64,000 nucleotides of DNA from Brachionus plicatilis (lineage: Eukaryota > Rotifera > Eurotatoria > Ploima > Brachionidae), in contig QEOQ01000206.1 in NCBI GenBank assembly GCA_010279815.1, forward strand, positions 734,147 to 798,146. The letters run 5' to 3'. Of the stretch, positions 53,977 through 64,000 are shown piece after piece. The notes beneath the pieces were generated by a model. The model was not told the DNA's origin and searched no databases. It saw only the letters and a list, made by a program, of their open reading frames with translations. A program made the position numbers and the translations under genes. The number at the start of each line of letters is the position of its first letter. Position 1 is the first letter of the stretch.

Positions 53977-56900
53977 ATGTCAAGTGAACCAGAGTTTAGC
54001 CAAGAAAGTGCCAAAGTGGAAGGAGACTTGACGCCTCCGAACTTGCCTTCGCTTCTATCCTCCTCAATTGCGACCATTTTGACCGGTCTCGATTACGTTT
54101 TTTACATTTGGACAATTTTGTTAGTTGTTGTGATCACCTATTTGAGTATTTACAAGTATTACAGCACAAATAAAATTAGAAATAAGCTTAAAGGAAATAA
54201 GAAAAATTTAAATGATACCAATGCTGTACTAAAATATATCAGTATCGTATTAAAAATTATAGTAAATGTGGTTGTTCAATTTTTTAAAAGTTTAATAAAT
54301 CTCTTGCTAAACAAGAGCTCAAAAAATTCTTTTGAGGATAGAGCTAAATTTGATCTAAAAAATTTTCAAGAAAACTTGTTAATCAATAATTGCCTAAAAT
54401 GGTTCTATCTTAATTCTGAAACTAACAAAAACATCAATAACACAATTTTATCATTGCTTAATTCAGGAAATTTGACGAACTCGGTTAGTCATTTTTAATA
54501 AAGTGCCTAAATTTATCAGTAGAATAAATTTCTTTAAGATTAATTCAAAATATAATGACATATGGTTCAAAAGAGTCGACACTCTTCCACCGAAATTCAG
54601 CAACATCGAAACTGTGCTAAGCGACACTGATACCTTGGTAAGATTAAACATTTAGAGAAAAATTAATAAAAAAAATAGAAAATCGTTAAATAAAAAGTTT
54701 TGAAATTTTAATTTTTAAATTTTATTCAAGACTATCAACAGTCATGTGGAATTCAAAAATCTAGAAATACAAGCAGAGTTGAAAAGAAGTCATCGTCAAC
54801 TCGACATCATAATAGAGAAAGTAAATGCAGAGGCTTTGATTGTCCTAGGTCAATCGAATAGTTCTTCATATGTCCTGGATTGTTCCTTAGATCCAAAATC
54901 AGAAATTTCAATTGAATTTAAAAAAGATCCGGTAATTTGTAAGCTAGCAAAAAATTATTTTAAAATTAATTTTCTTCTTAAAGAAAATCGAACACAGCTT
55001 ATCTGAATTTTTAAATGGTGTTATAAAAAGTTGTGCCAACAAATTTGTTCTAAATTTAGAACTCAATTTTCAAAACAAAAAGCTCTATGGAACTACAAGA
55101 GTATCTCAAGATTTTCGCAAATTTTATGAAATTGTTTATTTTTTATTAAACAAGGTGAATACGCAACACTTTACTCCTCATACAAATGTAAGCTCTAAAG
55201 TTAATCCAAGTCCTTTATTGAACAGAAATACGGGTTCATCTTCTCCTGTTGAAATGCATTCAAATTTGAATTCTGAAACAACTAAGATTAACTCTGACCA
55301 ACCATCTTATTTGAAAACCAATTTAAATGAAAAAAGACTTTTGGTAAAGCTTTTGAAAGCAAATAATTTGACAAGTAAATTTCAGTAATAATTTTTTTAA
55401 ATAATTTTTAAAAAATCTTAAAGATTATGAGGAGCCTTATTGTGTTGTCGAGCTAGATTCACCAATGCAAAAGCATTTAACAGACGTTCACAAAGACGTT
55501 TCTTCCATCAACGAACAATTTCTTTTTGACATAACACCCAGTTCTGAAGAGTTGAGTATATATGTTTACGATAGAGCTAAGGATTACGGAAGTAATATTT
55601 CAAATTTATATTTTTTGTTATTTTAGTTGTTAAGTTTGGTATAAAAAAAAAAAAAACAAAATTTTTCTATTTTTTTTAATAGTTAAGATTCTTTCTAGTA
55701 GTACAACAAATATTGTTTTTAACTTATACAAACTCTCTGAAGAATGAACCTATCTTAAAAATTATTAAATTCACTGTCTTTTCTTATTGTTTTTTGTTTC
55801 ATTGACACATAAAATTTTAATTAATTTGAAAGCAAAAATACGAACCAGATTCGGGTGTCCTTTATCATGAAAGCTTCTTTTTTAATGATCAATTTTTTTT
55901 TAATCTTTTTGTTTATTAATTTAACTTAGATGCCATACTGACCATTGCTTTTTATTATTTATCCAAAATATAAATTGAGATGCTAGACAGTTTGGAACGG
56001 AGTTTGGCCTTTCCTTTCCAATGATAAAAATTAGATTTTTTCATTATATGTTAATTATGTTTAGGAGAAATTGTTAAAAATTCCAAATTTTCAATTAATT
56101 AATTTTACGAAAATTAGTATGGGTATTTTGAATTTTGTAATAAAAAACAAAATTTTTATTAATTTTTTTAAACATCAAAAACTAATACATGTATAAATTA
56201 AATAAAAATTAGATTCCTGATAATAAGCAGAATTTTTCGGAATCAAATAATGTAACAATGTTTGATGCAACTTTTTAAATTCACAAATACAAATCTTAAC
56301 TTGAAGAAAAAAAAAATTTTAATTTTTTCTTATTTCTTTTCTTTTTTATAGTGAATTTCACAAAATTTTTTCACAATTTTTCTTTATTAAATTTAAATTT
56401 TATCTTTTGGAAATGTAGAAGATTTGATCGGCGAAGCGGTAATGCCGGTAAATGATTTGTGTTCTGAAAACAGTGGAAAACGAGTTATTCAGCTTCATCG
56501 ATTTGGATCACAAAAAACAGGATCTCTCACAGTAGAAGTAAATAAAACCATTTTAGGTATTGTGAATTTCAAAAACAAATTGAACAAAAATTCTTCATTT
56601 TTTAATAAATTAAAATTAAAGTTAATAAAAAATATTAGAAAAAATACTGCAATATAGTGCAACATAATTTGTTGCACTTTTTTTACCTAAAATAAAATTT
56701 TTATTTTCTTTATTTTTTAAGAAATCATATCAATAATCTTTTTAAATCTTATTGATTCGTATTTTTGTCATTTCTTACATGAGAAAAATTATTCTAGGTA
56801 AAAAAAGTGCAACAAAGTATGTTGCACTATATTGCAGTATTTTTTCTAATATTTTTTATTAACTTTAATTTTTTTAAAGTTTTTAAAGTTATTTTAAAGT

Positions 56901-58610
56901 TTAATTTTAATTTATTAAAAAATGAAGAATTTTTGTTCGATTTGTTTTTGAAATTCACAATACCACCATTTTATTTGTAGAAAAAAAAAATAATTCAACA
57001 TAAAAAATAAAGTTTTTGTTCATTGAACCTGTCAATCCAATAATCGAAATCCGCAATCGTAGCAGCATTGCTTCACGTAATAGTAGTGCAGAGCCAAAAA
57101 ATCCTTTCAATTATAGAGGTAGCATCCACATGGTATTAATTATTAGATTAAAAAAATTAATTTTTTAGATGAAATGAAAAATGATGAAAGACATGCTGAC
57201 AATGCTTCTATGAATTCATATAGTGGACCAAAGTCTATTAAGACTATGCAGAGCCCAAATAATATGCAAAATCTACCCGATTCGTCTTTAATAAACAATT
57301 ATCCGCATTCGGCTGTACCACCACACGAATCTCTAATTCAGTCAACTAGTAGTTCTCTTAACCCCACAAATAATGGTAGAGTAATTAACAGAAATTATAT
57401 GCAAATTCAGCCCAATAACTTGCACTCAAATACTTTGCAGTCAAATCAGTTGGTATCAAGTATTTACTCAAGTGAATCTACTAAAGACGGAAGCTCAGAT
57501 GACCGCAACAGGACTCGTTCAATAAGCCGAAGTGTTCGAAATTTGTTCAAGCCGAAAAAAACAAAAAAACGCGACAAATCTTATGACGTGCAGACTGTTA
57601 ATCATTATGATCTAAACAGTGGTACCAAGAAATTTAATTGAATAAATATTAATTTAGTGTTATTAAAATATTTTGTTCAAGATGATGCAGAGAATTTAAA
57701 AAAATCAAAATCAATCGGAGGAAGCTTAAAAAAACTATTTCACATTAAAAAGAATACTAAAAAATACGACGGATCGGTGCATGAGTTGAGAACAGGCTCT
57801 TCAAATCCAATCAGCATAACCATTTCAAGGTATTTTCACTTGAATCTTAAAATTTATAAATTTTTAGTTTTAAATTTATTGGTTTCTTAACCTTAACATT
57901 TTTAAAATGTTTTGTTTTAAGACAAGACTTGAGTAATGATGTTGTTTTTTGAAAGCATTGAATGCGATTGTTAAAAGTTTTATTAAGCTGAAATTTAAAT
58001 AAGGTTTATTTTTTGTTAATTAATATGAAAATTTTAAATCCTTTAAAAAATACTAATAAAATTAACCGCTTGAGAATGAGCTTTTTACGAGTGAAGATTA
58101 AAAACAGCAAAAAAAGTGAATTATTAAAAATTCAACTCAAAAATTTACCATTAATCAATTAAAACAATAGAAAAAAATGATCAATTTTTTGACATGGGTT
58201 TATAATTTTTCATGGATTGATGACTTTTTTTTATGTTTTTTAATCTGCATCTAGCTTTTAATAACTCTTTTATTTTTACTAACTATAAAATGGGATTTTT
58301 TTGCTAAAAAAATTTATTTATACGGAATTGTACCAATGACAAAAAAATTTCTGGCACAATTTCGAAGTTTAATTTTATAATTTTTTATGTTAACTTTTAA
58401 AGGCCTAGTGATGTAAATTTACAAAATTCGCCTAATACTCGATATTTATTAACACCAATTGGCTCAGACAAAAATAGTGCCAAACAAACAGCATATCAAA
58501 GTACTGTTACAAATAACTCAAAAGCCCAAAATGAGAATGAACCAATTTACCAAAATGAAGAGTCTTATGAGCGAAAGGAACCACTTTTATTAAAACGGTC
58601 TCTTAATTAA
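53977..58610 (+). CDS. C2CD2L: TMEM24/C2CD2-like SMP and C2 domain lipid-transfer protein, 10 exons, about 817 aa
   Basis: Exons: 53977-54637 (one frame break), 54731-54931, 54984-55374, 55424-55591, 56419-56537, 57013-57118, 57169-57621, 57682-57829, 58403-58610; counting the frame break as a boundary gives ten. Phases agree throughout and the total is a multiple of three. The layout is a short N-terminus, one transmembrane helix (about 39-60), an SMP-like lipid-binding region (about 125-330, CLKWFYLNSE...RVDTLPPKFSNIET), a C2 domain (about 403-513, RLLVKLLKANNL, EEPYCVVELDS, DLIGEAVMPVNDL) and a long disordered tail with two basic patches. This is the order of TMEM24 (C2CD2L)/C2CD2, ER-anchored proteins that shuttle phosphatidylinositol to the plasma membrane. 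In TMEM24 the basic tail binds the plasma membrane and is released by PKC phosphorylation. AATAAA follows near 58732. Confidence 0.85.
56555..56966. mobile_element. Palindromic element inside a TMEM24-like intron
   Basis: The left arm (about 56555-56698) and right arm (about 56794-56966) are near-perfect inverted repeats (GGTATTGTGAATTTCAAAAA at the outer end, GTGCAACA...TGTTGCAC near the inner end). The right arm has a roughly 33-bp insertion of TTTAAAGT-like repeats. It lies wholly within the intron after 56537 if the donor GAA|GTAAAT is used. Probably a MITE. Confidence 0.75.
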
Positions 58611-61004
58611 TTAAATATTTTGAAAAATTAACTAGTCGAAAATTTTAATTTTGTTTTTAATATTTTTTTTAATTTTGATAACTTATTTATCCTTAGAGTT
58701 CAATGAATTTGTCACTTGAATTATAATTTATTAATAAATTGTGCTTTCTGAAAATTTTTCTAATTCCTAAGTCTTTTTTATTTTGATCAATCAGATTACT
58801 TTGTGCCTTTGCAAAAAATATGAAATAAAATGCTGTCTAAGGGTGAAAAAAACACAATTCTGTTTTTCATATCTGCTAATCATTAAATCTCTAAGAATTT
58901 GATAATAAAGATCTGAAGAAGTTTTAACTAAAGACTGCTTCTATTCTTGATGAAAAGTGAGCTTATATTGGTTATCAAATTTCCATTCCGCATTTTAGTA
59001 TTGTAAATTTATTTTGAAGAAATTAGTTCCAGATCATATAGAATAAATAATTTTAGTTAACTTTTTATATAATTGAAAAGTTTTATTTGATTTATAAGTA
59101 AACGTTCTTAAATAAAGGTTTAAATGCATCAAAATTCTCCTAACTTCGAGTACTTAATTTGTTCGATTCAAAAATGATTTATGCAGAGATCGATCCCTCC
59201 AATACCACTAGCTCCCAAAACACTGAACCTAGCTCTTCAGCTACATGATATCATGACATATGATATGAGATGCCACAACACCAAACTCGCAATTTTTGTC
59301 CTCTTGGGTCAAACAAAACACCATTCGTTCAACAGACTGTAAAAACGTGGTTTTTGTAGACCGAAAAATGTGTAACGATGTCAAAATCATTCGATGTTCT
59401 ATCTGATTAATTTTATTAACTATAAAAAATATTTTAATATTGTGTTTGGCCTTTTTATCTATTATTTATTAAAATTTTCTAGTTGATTTAAATTAATCTC
59501 ATACCTTAACAAAATAAAGATTTATTTATTCTATAAAAATAATAAGAAAAATAATTTATCCTCGAGAAATTTTTTCCAGAACAATTATGCCTCAATTCTT
59601 CTTGTCCACTGCAAATAAAATTTGAAATTTTTATTTCACTGAGTGTTTTTTCTCAATTTAAATCTAAATTTTCTGCATTCTAAAATTTTATCCGAGTATG
59701 CCGACCTGATATAATTCCTTTATTTAGTCCAAAAACAAGTCATAATTTTCGAGTTAATTGAAGTAAGTTTAGCTAGAATATAATTTAAATCATCAGGGCT
59801 ATCATCAAAATTTGCTTTTGGAATTTGGAATTTGATCTCCAAATTTTGCTATACCTATCTTATAAACATGTTGCTGAGCCATTTTCAGCATTTAATTTTA
59901 AACTTTCAGTACATGTATTCGATTTGGACTTCCTTAGTTGAGCTCTTTAGATTTTTGAGACAAAATTTAGATTTCTTTGGGATTTTTTCATCAAATGTTA
60001 TCTTTCTTTTTGGACCTCTTCTTTTGACTAATTTAGATACGGAGTCAGTCTTAGTATTTAGATCTAACTCAAAATCATCATCATATTATGACAGCATTTC
60101 ATTTCCAGTTCCAACCAATGCTACAAAATTTTCCATTTAATAATAAATTAAATATGTATTTTAATATTTTGAGACAGTAAATAAGTGTAATAACTTGAAC
60201 TTTATTTAATTATAAAACTTAAAATTACACAAATTGTTGTGAGAGACATGTAAAATAAAAGCGCTGTATTTTTTTAATTCAAATTTTTCATATTGAAAAA
60301 ATATTGGGACAAATTTTTCAAACTTATTCAAATTAAGTTTTGATTTACCTAGGAGTCCACAGACTTCAATTATTCGAATTTTGGTCTGTTAAATTTAGAT
60401 AACTCAACTATAAAATGGTGTAAAAATAATAAATTTCTTTTAAAGACTTGGAATAATCATTTCAAACTCTTTAAAAAAATCTTTTTAAATCAATAAAAAG
60501 GTCTTTTTTTATTTTCCATTAACCAGTAATTTTATGCTAATTAATTATTAAAATAAAAAAATGTGCTTACCAAATTAAGTGAACCAGAACAACCTACAGA
60601 AATACGAGAGTCACATAGCCTTAAAAATTCGAGAAACAATTAATATTATTATTTTATTATTTCAACTTTTTGTGGCAATTAATTAATAAATTATTTATTT
60701 TTTTATTGACCAAGCGAGAACTTACCTGATCATAATCAAGCTTGAATAGAGATTTTTTGAACTTAAAATATTTTGTTACTTATTTAATGAATCTACAGTG
60801 ACAAAAAACAAAAAAAATTTAATGACAATTATTTTTGTTCAAAATTTCAATATACGTATTTGAAAAAAAAATTTGAATAATTTATTTGTAAAAGAGTTAA
60901 TTTTTTAAATTATTATTATTTTACAAATATTTTAATTTCTAACAACTGATACAAATCCAAAATATTTGAGTTTTTTTTTCATTTTTTAGGAAAATTTTTG
61001 TTTG
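58611..61004. other. Intergenic stretch with a doubtful frame
   Basis: A 102-codon frame at 59832-60140 has two hydrophobic segments and a Ser-rich end. A candidate acceptor (CTTTCAG) lies near 59909, so it could be a terminal exon, but nothing else supports it. The remainder is AT-rich with nothing recognised. Confidence 0.3.
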
Positions 61005-63944
61005 ATGAATCGTGGTTTTGATATAATGGTTGCGTTGCATCTACACAAAAGAGTAATACTTTCGATTTTCGGAACAATAATATTATTGATGTTTTTGACA
61101 ATGATTTTCCAAAATGATAAAGCCCAGAATCCCGATCAATCAAGTGCTCAAAAAAAAAATTCTCAGAATAATCCTAGGTTTAATAATCTTTTGAATAGCG
61201 AATTATATAGTTTATCAAAGGTATTTTTTTAACCTTAACAATTTCATTTTATAATTTATGACCAAAGAAATGGTTTAAAGAAAACTGTTTATCCAATTAT
61301 GAAGAAAACAATATGAAATTTGAATTTATTGACGATTACATTAATAGCTTTAAAAATTCTAGGAACAAAAATTGCATGTAATCCAACAATTTAGGTTTTT
61401 TTTTAATTTTCATAAAAATCTTTTTTCATAGCACCGTTTTTACAATTTTTGATTCAATGTTTGAGCTTGACATAAGCTATGGTGAAATTCGAATAGATGA
61501 AAAGTTTTTGGATAAAGTAAAAATTTGGCTTAACAATAACCCAGATTACGTTAAACAAGCTTATAAGCAAGTAAATACTTTTAATGGTCATTTTAATATT
61601 TAAAAAAAAAAAAAAAAAAAACTTTGAATTCAGATTACACATAGGGTCACAATAGGGCTGTGTTTTTTTAACTGATTAAGGACATTATTCTAAATTTCAT
61701 ACGGATATTAGTTTTTTTAAATAAAATAAAAAATAACTAGTCTTTCTATCTTCAATAATCTTAATTAGTCTTTTTTAATAAATTAAATGAGACTTATAAG
61801 GTTTGATTTATTAACAAAAAAAAATAAGGGTCCTTTTCCAATCAAGTAGCAAATCAAACTTAATTTATGTGTCATTTATAAATTTTATTATATCAATAAT
61901 CTTTATGCATTAAGTTACAAATCTGACCATATCTATGGAAAAATCATATTATTTAGTAATTTAGAAAACTCCTTTTATAGTGGATGTTTTTATGCTCTTT
62001 TCAAAAGTATCATCAGCTTTTGGGTATATCTGGAAAGTTATGAGGTGTCTTTTGGGTTTTTTATATTTTTTTATCATTTGAAATTTAATGGTAATTATTT
62101 TTTTTAGATGGAAAAAGGAAAATTATACAGCAAAATTAAAGTTTTAAAAAATAAATAAAGTGGTTAAGAAATGCATCGCAAATACCATTTTTTACGTAAT
62201 TTTACATCAGATTTGGTAAAATTACATTTTTTTACAAACTAAATTTGATGTCAGATTATGTATTTGCAATACATTTCTTAACCACTGTATATCAAAAAAA
62301 TCTTGTCTTTTGTTATAATTTTTGAGATTTACACCCAATGTTGTTTTTTTAAAATCTTGATGGGTCTAGGTTTTCCAGCTCTGAAGAAAGTGTAGAATAA
62401 AAATAAAAAAGAGCAATAGACAAATTTATTTAAAAAAATGTAAGAATTTAGTCATATTTATTTTTAAATTTGTAAACGATGTTTTCAGATCATATAAATG
62501 ATTCTATGTTTTAAATCTTTTTTTTATCTGTAATCTTTTTTATTAAATATAAGAGCTCGATCAAAACTTTTGAAAAATTTTGATGAAAGAGAGCAATTCA
62601 TTTAATAAAGCAAGTGATATTTGATTCAAATGACCCTAATTAATATAAGCTGAATTAAACCTATGATTTTAATCTCAATATTTTTCAATAATATTTATTA
62701 TTAGAAAATCATAAAAATTTACAACAAATTTCACAATGATGAAATGATATACAATCCATTACGTGGAAAGAGGCCTCAAGCTAAACAAATTGTTTCAGAA
62801 AAAAATCAGTAAACTTTTTAAAAATTTAAATCTGGAGACTAATACTTTTTTTTTTTAGCTCTTTAAAAATTATTGAAGAAAGCAAATCAAGCTGTGATTT
62901 TTGTGAACAAAATTATAAAATGTAAATTTTATTTTTCAAATACTCTAAAACTCAATTTTTTATTCCTAAAATACGAAAAATTTGTGTAAATAGAATGCTT
63001 AAATCAAGAAATCTTCATGGTTAATAAACCAGTAATATTTTCTACAAGCTTAATTTTTTACAGATTTAAAGAAAAAATTATTTTTTCAGTTTTTAAATTT
63101 TCATTATATCGAATAGTACAATTTATTTAAGAATCCACTAAAAATCTAAATTAATTTTTCTAAAAGAAATACAGCAAATGAATTATTTGATCGTTTGGAA
63201 ACTCCATTATCTTACTCAGCTGCCAACACATTTAAATACGACAAATGGCATTCTTTAATTGTTAGTCGAAACCATGATCCCCTTAATTTGAAAGAGGAAG
63301 AAATAATTGACATGTATAGCTTGAGTTGGGAATGGTTTAAAAAAGTAAGTAGTATTGACCCGAGTGCTAAATTTCCAGAATTGATTTGGGATGCAATGCC
63401 AAAATCAGGAGCAAGTCAAATACATACACACTTACAAGTAAGCATGGACGATAAAAACTATTATGGTATAATGAGGCGGTGGCTAGAAGCAAGTGAAAGA
63501 TATTTTGGCGCATTTAAAAGAGACTTTTTGGATGATTTTATTTTAATCCATAAAGCATTAGGATTAGCTTACGAATTTAATAATTGTTATGTTATATTTA
63601 GTTTGGTAAGATAAAATCATATTTTAAATATTTAATTTTTCATTTTATTGTTTAAGATTCCATTAAAAGATAACGAAGTAATGATAATTGGTGACAATGA
63701 CCCAAAATCTTACTTGACCATAAGCAAACTAACCTATCAAGTTATCAGAAGTAATCTTTAATTTTGCATCCACTCTTCTTTTGCTTCTGATTTAAGAACA
63801 TTTAATATCTAGCAAAAAATTATTATTAAAAAATTTAGCTTTTTCTACATCTTTTTTTAATTGGACTTTTTATTTTAAAAGTATTTGTGGATACCCTAGA
63901 GCAATACAGCTACAGTACTGGAATGCATTTCCCTTTGTTTGGAG
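61005..63944 (+). CDS. Membrane-anchored galactose-1-phosphate uridylyltransferase-like protein (3' end outside window)
   Basis: Exons, all phase-consistent: 61005-61220, 61268-61377, 61432-61570, 62705-62808, 62859-62921, 63167-63605, 63657-63750, 63882-63944, then beyond the window. A single hydrophobic helix (residues about 18-35) after a short basic start predicts a type II signal anchor, so the catalytic part would be lumenal. Conserved pieces match GalT/HIT-like enzymes: YNPLRGKRP, a CDFC zinc pair, the N-x-FKYDKWHSLIV strand and SGASQIHTHLQ. The last has the H-x-H-x-Q layout of GalT, in which the second His is the uridylylated nucleophile. Overall similarity to cytosolic GALT is low, so the substrate is unknown. 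Introns of 47-54 nt are typical of this window. ATG 61005 is chosen because an acceptor (TTTTTTAG) lies just upstream and TTG precedes it. Confidence 0.75.
62160..62285. mobile_element. 126-bp TIR element in intron 3 of the GalT-like gene
   Basis: GTGGTTAAGAAATGCATCGC at the left matches, with two differences, the inverse of the right end (62261-62285). Inside are copies of a TACGTAATTTTAC-like motif. A MITE; a target duplication cannot be settled. Confidence 0.65.
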
Positions 63945-64000
63945 GTATTATTAAAATGTGAAATTAAAGACTCAATTAGCTTTCAAATTTTTAGAGATGA

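Noticed and set aside
54480..54516. 36-nt intron (GTTAGT...TATCAG) to explain the TMEM24-like frame break
   Set aside because: It is shorter than any other intron seen here (47 nt or more) and the resulting reading frame hits stops; a one-base change in a T run fits better.
1..64000. CRISPR arrays, bacterial operons, origins, riboswitches
   Set aside because: The window is eukaryotic nuclear DNA with spliced genes; no regularly spaced repeats or prokaryotic signals are present.

Overview
This is animal nuclear DNA: very AT-rich, intron-containing and packed with transposon debris. Spliced models can be read for orthologues of FMRP (FMR1/FXR family) and of the SMP/C2 lipid-transfer protein TMEM24 (C2CD2/C2CD2L family). 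Many introns are only about 45-65 nt, next to others of 1-2.9 kb. The base composition, tiny introns and mix of LINE, Penelope, MULE, hAT and Tc1/pogo pieces would suit a small invertebrate such as a monogonont rotifer (Brachionus-like). That assignment is inference, not something the sequence proves.

Host genes, left to right. (1) A possible terminal exon at 3-185 (+). (2) 10251-11270 (-), an unrecognised 339-aa protein. (3) 19423-27355 (-), an 11-exon leucine-rich-repeat protein ending in an EF-hand pair, LRRC74-like, with a plausible alternative first exon at 22953-23547. (4) 38434-38907 (+), a small protein ending in a PHD-type finger. (5) 40591-42588 (-), an FMR1 homologue in five coding exons, 575 aa. 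(6) 46646-47911 (+), a 421-aa paralogue of (2). (7) 49243-50607 (+), an unrecognised multi-pass membrane protein with a sequon-rich loop. (8) 53977-58610 (+), a TMEM24/C2CD2-like protein in ten exons, 817 aa if one single-base frame break is corrected. (9) 61005 to beyond the window end (+), a membrane-anchored galactose-1-phosphate uridylyltransferase-like enzyme, 3' end missing.

Mobile elements fill 2-18 kb and 29-38 kb. They include an internally deleted MULE with 9-bp target duplications, split by a LINE that carries its own 7-bp duplication; a hAT-type MITE with an 8-bp duplication; a Penelope-like remnant (GIY-YIG) between inverted repeats; and a Tc1 remnant whose right arm is split by a 692-bp MITE with 9-bp duplications. 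Further elements are an internally deleted LINE at 29.3-31.2 kb, a 5'-truncated LINE at 32-33.7 kb, a 246-bp palindrome with perfect 98-bp arms, and several short TIR elements.

The most interesting observation is that the unrecognised paralogues (2) and (6), 35 kb apart in opposite orientation, share a 51-bp upstream block (47/51 identical). It contains a match to the RFX X-box about 70-76 bp before each start codon. In animals X-boxes mark ciliary genes, so the pair may be an undescribed ciliary protein family with a conserved promoter.
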